A stretch of 64,000 nt of DNA from positions 29,154,333-29,218,332 of the forward strand of contig OX419756.1 in NCBI GenBank assembly GCA_948567375.1. Direction: 5' to 3'. Of this stretch, positions 58,069-64,000 are shown piece by piece. A program made the translations under genes and the position numbers. Below the pieces are notes generated by a model. That model ran no database searches and was not told the DNA's origin. It saw only the letters and a list, made by a program, of their open reading frames with translations. Within the stretch, counting starts at the first letter, position 1; every line of letters starts with the position of its first letter. This stretch comes from Lunularia cruciata. Its lineage: Eukaryota > Streptophyta > Marchantiopsida > Lunulariales > Lunulariaceae.

Positions 58069-58363
58069 GGGAAAATTTTATTATTTAGATTAATATTATT
58101 TTTATAATATAAAACTAATTTTAATATACATATATATTTCCTTTTAAGTTAATTTTTTTGTAACTTGGAGTATCAAGACTAATTAGGAAAATTGAATCAT
58201 ATCAAGATCAAAAATAGAGAATTTTCAAAAACATTTATGATATATATTTTTCTAATTAGTCATGATATTCCAAGCTACCAAAAATTAATTTCAATATAAT
58301 ATTGATCACCAATTCTTTTTATAATATAAATTAAAGCTTAATCTAAATATTTTATTATCTTTC
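58069..58363. repeat. Long AT-rich inverted repeat, MITE-like
   Basis: Arms of about 115-120 bp (58069-58190 and 58249-58363) pair imperfectly around a short loop. Best-matched parts are GACTAATTAGGAAAA against TTTTTCTAATTAGTC, and ATTTAGATTAAT against AATCTAAAT. It could be a foldback element; no clear target duplication was seen. Confidence 0.65.
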
Positions 58364-59039
58364 CTCTTGTTTTTATGTTAATAAGAAAAGACTTGAAATC
58401 ATAACAATATAAAAATTACGAGAATGATCTAAATCCATCTTCATATATTGTATGATATATTATAGTTATTAATGATTTGATTAGATTTTTGATATATCTT
58501 AAAAACTCCAAAGATCTCTTTTAGACCATAATGAAAACTTTTTAATCAATACAGGTTCAGAACAGGTATAAATCATGATTTAAATTTTTTGTTTTTTTAA
58601 ATATATATTATTTAAATTAATCTCATCTATATTTTTTACTTTAATGCTAAATTTTTCAAATGGATATAATATTCCTTTACAATTAGATTCAATTTAGGGA
58701 GCCAATATTTGTACGTCACTCCTTGTTATCCTATCAATAAGTAGCATGAATATTTATTATTGATGATAATAAATACAATCTATGAGCTAAAAATATCAGA
58801 AAATATATTCCTATGACTATAATTAATATTAAAATACCATAAAAAGAAATTTTCTATAATAAATAAATAGTTTTATTTCTACAAGAAAGAGGATGATATC
58901 CAGGATTCATAATCATTAAACACATTGCATATCCATAGCTATCTCATTAGTACAATATCATATTTTGATTATCTCTTCTATAAAAGTAAATGTGTTTTAA
59001 TTATGTTGTGTGGTAATCCTATGCAATCTAAAAAGTGGT
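58364..59039. other. Very AT-rich unassigned DNA
   Basis: No feature seen apart from homopolymer-rich sequence. Confidence 0.45.
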
Positions 59040-59900
59040 ATAACTACAAGAAATAGGTTTTCCCTTGAGAGTATGGGTCAAAAATGGCTATTGAAGAGGA
59101 ATGCCAGAACTTGTATTTCTTTATTGTTACCTATTTAACCTCTTGGACAACAACTACTTCCTAAAGAAGGCATTGTCATCCTCATGACGCACTATGACAA
59201 AAAAAAACTATCACTTTCATTACACATATGTTCTTAAAGAATGTGATTCAATCAACTCCAAAAAGGTTACTTTATTACAAAGACATTCAATCCAAAAGAA
59301 TGTCTTCTACCCTTTTCATAAGGCACAACTACAAAGGTATTTTTTGCATTTGTGCAATTCTTCATCGTTGCTCCTGTAATACTATTCAACACCCATTTCA
59401 TTTTTGATCTATCAAGGCATTTTTTTGCTCCTTTAGAACTATCAAGGATCATACATCCTAGTCGCAAGTATGTATGAATGTTCATACACTCAACTACTCG
59501 AGTTCCTACTATAAAGTTTCCTAACAATCACTCAACGAAGGCATGCATCAATGCTCAAAATTTAAGCAAAAGTGACAAAGACCTTCTGGCGCATTTTCTT
59601 TATTCATGTTTGGATAACTGCAAAAATTATTTGCAACTAGACCAAATCCTTAAATACTCATCCTACTCAAAGCTAAAGAAAGCTAACGATTGAAGAAATC
59701 CAAAGTTCTTCATGGCTCATCCTCACTATACATTGTTAATTTTGTCTTATCTTGTTCTGCTCACATGTAGGTTAATTAGGCACCTTACACGTGTCAAGGA
59801 AGGAATGAGTTCTTCCTCAAAGTCAACTTGTAGTTTGTCTTTTTCATACTTTCTACTCCAAAGGTTACATCTACAAAGGTACTATAACTAAGATGAATAT
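59040..59900 (-). repeat. LTR-like zone of family B copy B3 (approximate ends)
   Basis: TTTAACCTCTTGGACAACAA near 59128 and the CATTCAATCCAAAAGAATGT to AAGGCACAAC segment near 59285 parallel the LTR-like zone of B2 at 21150-21370. It lies 3' of the B3 ORF, as expected. Boundaries are not resolved. Confidence 0.4.
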
Positions 59901-60199
59901 CTTTAACTACAAAGAAATTCTTTTGCAAAGATCTTTGACCTAAGCTATTATTATGAAGAACTACCTTTGCCTTTACAAATTCTAATAAGGATTTTGAAAC
60001 TCTCCTTGTAGTCTAGAATTTTGAAGCCTAAAGTATCCCAAGACTTGGTGAATTTCCTATTTGTAAGCTCTTGGAATCTAATTGCTAATTGGTTGATCTT
60101 CTCATTTGTGTACTTCTTCTCTTCTAGCTTTTGAACCTAAAGCTTTAGCTCATATAACTTCATCTCTGGCATTTTACATTGAGGTACTTCCTCTAGCAT

Positions 60200-62030
60200 T
60201 ATAACCAATTGGTCATGAACTTCCTTGATCTTCTAAAGTTCCTTTGCCTTGGTTTCTTTGGAGTGGAGGTGTAAGGCTTCCACTTCCTTGGTTAGTTCCT
60301 CTAATATTTGGGATCAATCTGCTGTAGTCTCCTCCTTTTCCTTCTTCATCCAGTCCCTCAAGTTGTATGACCACTTCCTTCTTGCATTCAAACATTTGTA
60401 ATTCAAGGTTAACAATCTTTACCGTTCCTGATTTGAGTTCTCCTCTAATGTTGACCTCTTCTTTTATCTTTCATCTTGGAGCTACTCTTTGTACCCTTAT
60501 TGTTTATGCTTGTGTTCAAGGAAAAGAGCTCTTAGGTCTCCTTGCAACTTCCAAATGTCTTCTTTGTATTGGTTTTGATTTGCAATGAGGAAAGCATTTT
60601 GAAGCTTCACTTTGTAGTTCTCTTACATAAGCATGCTCACCTTCTAACACTCCTCATTGTACATATTTTGATTCTTCTCTACCTCTTCTTTCCACTTGTC
60701 TTGCTTCACCTTCCTCATGTATATGGTCTTGAGCAACTTCAAGATAAGAGAGGTGTAATCTACCACATATGGGTAAACTTGTTGACATTAGTGTAGGATC
60801 ATCTCCATGAGCTGCAAGATAGGACTTACCAAATGTATGACAGCCCATTTGTTTACTTGAGTTCTTTGTTCTTGGGTGGCTTCCTCTCTTACTTTGATTT
60901 GCACTCTACTTGGAGCGTCTTCTCCTTCTGATTCAATATCCACCTTCCCTTTGGCTTCTTCTTTGGGGTTCTGCTTGACCTCCTCTTGCTCTATTGGGGA
61001 CTTTGCTTCTTGGGTGGAGTTGAGGGGTTCTTTGGACCAAAGTTATGTTTCTTTTTGCTAGTCTTTGGCTTAGTCATCTTGATTTGTACTTTGCTCTTTG
61101 TGATTTGGTGCAGATTTTGTATCTTTTTATTGCTCTTGGCCCTTCAATTCAGATGTTGATTGCAAAGTGAGGGAGTTTTTTTCCTCTCCTTCTTCTTCCT
61201 CATTGTCTTTCGCTTCTTCCTTTGGAAATACATCAATTACTTAAAGGTTCTTCCTTGGTCTCTTGATTTGGTTTCAAGATCTTGATGGTGCTTATCTCTT
61301 CTTCTTGCCTATGGTGCTTCCTCTTCATCCATTGGCACAAACTTATGAGTTTTTGCATATTTGCATCTACAACTTGATACTTCCAAATGATAGCTTGTCC
61401 TTTGGATTGCAAGGTGAAGTACCCTATTGGGTGATAGTGGCTTCAGAACTTCCTCCTTTCCTCCTTTGTAAGTAATTTTAGTCCCATGTAGAAGTGTATA
61501 GCAAAGGGAGCTAGGTAGGTTGCTATACCGTCTTCTTTGAATTCTTTGAGCAGCTCTGCACTTGCAAGTAGAACATGTGTGCACAATTCACCAAGTCTTC
61601 TTGATACATATACTCAAAGAATATGGCATGGTTGTTGTTGATATAGGTCATTCTCTTTGGTCAAAATAGTTTTATGACTGCTTCCACAACCATTGTTTGG
61701 GCTAGGTCCTTGTAATTGCCCAACCTCTAGCCATTATTGATGAACCACTTTTCATTGAAGGACTCAGTGTTTTGGGTGTTCATCTCCTTGTATGTAAGCT
61801 TGAATTTATTGTTGCTCTAGATTCATACCCCCAAGTTGAGTTGCATCCAACCCAAGGAAATATTCCTCCAATTCTCCTTTATCCAAGCAAAGAGTTTCCT
61901 TAAAAGATCCCTTGTTGCTCCGTCTATCTTGCCTTTCATCTCATGGATGATCCCTAAATCATTAAACTCACAATTCCAAAGCAAGAAGGAGAGATGCTTG
62001 CTATTGACCAGGCTGCTCTTGCAATACATT
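60200..62030 (-). pseudogene. Family B ORF, copy B3, with coiled-coil tail
   Basis: On the minus strand KENWRNISLGWMQLNLG (near 61850) parallels KDHWKIVLGLDTRI of B2. INNGRLGNYKDLAQTMVVEA-like sequence, TYINNNHAIFFEYMYQ and VNCAHMF parallel NNGWSVVSYKDLAKRAVVEA, TTYLTNGYAMFFDYMY and DWAKML. Leftwards follow a Lys/Ser/Glu-rich linker and broken helical segments down to about 60200. This copy shows the likely full layout: core domain, linker, long coiled coil, then LTR. Confidence 0.5.
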
Positions 62031-62625
62031 GCACATTTTTTTTATATTGAGGCATGGAGAAATGCCCCAAGGATCTTCCTCATGAGTTTGAGAGTAAACA
62101 CATGTTTCTTATCAAGTGCAAAGGACTAAGTTCAAACAACTACAAAGTAATGCAAAGAAGCAAAGACTAAATTCAAACAACTACAAAGGGTTGTGTAGAA
62201 CTATGGACTAAATTTAAAACAAATACAAAGATCTAGGATTACTTGCTTGCTCTTTGGGTTTGAGACTGAATTCTCTTAGCACAAAGTGAGATTGTCACTT
62301 TCTACACATGCAAGCCATACGGTGTAGACCAATGGTCCTCAATGGAAATTCTTTATCTAGGTGATGGCACATTCAAATTGATGTATGATCTACAGGCCCA
62401 AAGGACCTTTGTACTTTGGTTCTTTGCCTTTGACCACTCTTTGCATTTGATATCTTTGGGATTCTTCCTTTGGAATGCATTTTTCTTTGTACATGTTCCC
62501 TTCATACCCTTGCATGTACATACACAAATCCAAAGAGAATTTAAATAGGAGGTTTCATTTCTTGAATTATTCTGTCATATCCTTGTGGCAAAGAGAGAAA
62601 ACAACATGTGCTCATAGATGTGTGT

Positions 62626-62788
62626 TCAACATGTGGTACACACATTTTTGCAGGTGTACAATATTAGTAAGTTCAACACAATTTTAGTAAGTCCAACATG
62701 TGGTACACACATTTTTGCAAAATGTGTGTACCACATGTTGAACTTACTAAAAACAACTCAAAGCACAACTAAAATAATATTGTACACC
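62626..62788. repeat. Palindrome with nested direct repeats
   Basis: A hairpin with 32-bp arms (62684-62715 and 62719-62750) matches at 31 of 32 positions around a 3-base loop. Outer arms GGTGTACAATATTA (62653-62666) and its complement (62775-62788) extend it. The segment CAACATGTGGTACACACATT occurs twice in direct orientation (from 62627 and 62694). It resembles a small foldback element. Confidence 0.88.
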
Positions 62789-64000
62789 TTCAAATTTTCT
62801 TTCATCCTTAAAGCTTTAGTGTAGGGAGGTTTTTCTTGTTTACATAGTCATTAGTCCCTTGCTTGAACTTCAACATACCAGATATACCAAATAAGGGTGG
62901 ATATCCTGTTGACCATGCCAGATTGACTAATATATTACCTACTTATATAAAATGATATCAAAGTTTTGAAGTTATATATGTAACTAGTTTATCATCTATA
63001 ATATTTGAATCTTTTGTATCTAAATCTTTAGGACCTATTCCTTTCTCCGAGGAGTGGTCAATTTTTATTCTTATGTCTACTTATCTTTTGTATAAAACAG
63101 TCAAAACTCAATATGAAACCTCAAATGCATACATTATGTACCATACCAGTTTTGTAGTAAGAGTTGATGGTCGTCTCGTGACGAGAATCATGCTTTGCAT
63201 AGACTTCATTCCACCAAAGGAAATCACTACTCTAGAGTTTCATATTAGTATCGTCAAATCAGGAAACCTTGCAAATCTTCATAAGTGCAAAGTAACTAGA
63301 ATTTCATGCACTGGATGCCTAAACCATTTAATCAAAATAATTATCAAAGGATACTTCGGAAGTATTTTTATGCATTTCAAAAGGAAAAACTACATTAACA
63401 AATTGATAGATAATAATCATCTGCTGATTTACGTGATCCAATATTTTGTCACGTCATCGATTGAGACATATTGAAACAAATGAGAATCTAAACTCGATAC
63501 GCTATGTTACCATGTTTCTGATATGTCTCACCAAGAGAAAGGCCAAGCCAGATAGTATATCTGAATACAGGAGAAGAAGGAAATACAAGGCGCACAAAAG
63601 TACATCACAAAAGTATGAACGACCATAAACCTAGGGAAGAAAGGCAAAGTCCCACGCCACAGAATATCAAAGTAACCAACAAGGAACAACCACAATAATG
63701 TACTGACAAAATGTAGACGGCGACCGAGTAGAAGAAACGAAGGATGGGAAGACCCCATCAAGGCGTACAAGGGAGAGACAAAATAGGTAAAATGGGGCTA
63801 AGCCCCAATAGAGTCTATATTGATAAAATATATAATAAGAATTCTCAACTCTCATGGTATATTTGGTAGACGAGATAGAATTATCATAGATGTCACGGAT
63901 ATTTTATAATCAAAAGAGATGAGCAAAACAGTCTATTGTTAAACAATTCAACCCGTGTTCAAATGACCTACCCCAAGATTACGCCCTGTTCACAAGCCCT
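62789..64000. other. Unassigned DNA at right edge
   Basis: The frame 63073-63474 (133 codons, plus) matches nothing I recognise. From about 63440 the composition becomes less AT-rich, with several CG dinucleotides, suggesting a different and perhaps younger sequence. Confidence 0.4.

Noticed and set aside
63073-63474. 133-codon frame considered as a host gene
   Set aside because: No recognisable domain, no homologue in the window, and no intron or promoter evidence.

Overview
The window looks like a transposon-filled stretch of a large plant nuclear genome. I recognise no host gene, tRNA or rRNA. Almost everything I can assign is Ty3/gypsy LTR retrotransposon DNA of several lineages and ages, plus one decayed pogo/CENP-B-like DNA transposase. 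Plant origin rests on a tRNA-Glu primer site, an Athila-like tRNA-Asp primer site, a tRNA-iMet-like primer site on a chromovirus, and extra ORFs of Athila/Tat type. Some pol sequences look to me more like those of non-flowering plants, but that is an impression without a search. Family letters used here are my own labels.

Layout, left third: 1-1038 is the 5' end of a minus-strand family A element running off the window. It sits in the integrase of an older plus-strand element (1039-4062) that carries a coiled-coil ORF between pol and its 3' LTR. A partial plus-strand family B copy follows (4063-5745). Then comes an inverted relative of the coiled-coil element (5746-9905), in which an LTR has the coiled-coil ORF on one side and a primer site plus gag on the other. 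At 11240-19040 lies a complete, very young family A element with apparently identical 679-bp LTRs, a gag-pol frame broken by one TAG, and a small zinc-knuckle ORF ahead of gag.

Middle: an old plus-strand pol (19191-25385) is split by a family A solo LTR, which is itself split by a family B element. From 26.4 to 36.5 kb two copies of another gypsy family (K) stand tail to tail; the left copy keeps a possible PHD-finger remnant after integrase. From 38.6 to 48.5 kb there is a four-level nest: old integrase F, interrupted by chromovirus D1 (target duplication CAAAG), interrupted by chromovirus E (TGTAG), interrupted by a solo D LTR (GATGT/GATGC). Deleting D1 and E on paper restores the host reading frames. 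The LTRs of E hold arrays of heat-shock-element-like GAA/TTC units upstream of the TATA box.

Right third: a family A solo LTR (48723-49420, GGTC duplication), unassigned AT-rich DNA, the pogo-like pseudogene (54330-55800), a solo D LTR (57322-58024), a long AT-rich inverted repeat, a family B copy (59-62 kb) and a compact palindrome at 62.6 kb. Four family A insertions are compatible with 4-bp target duplications rather than the 5 bp usual for Ty3/gypsy.
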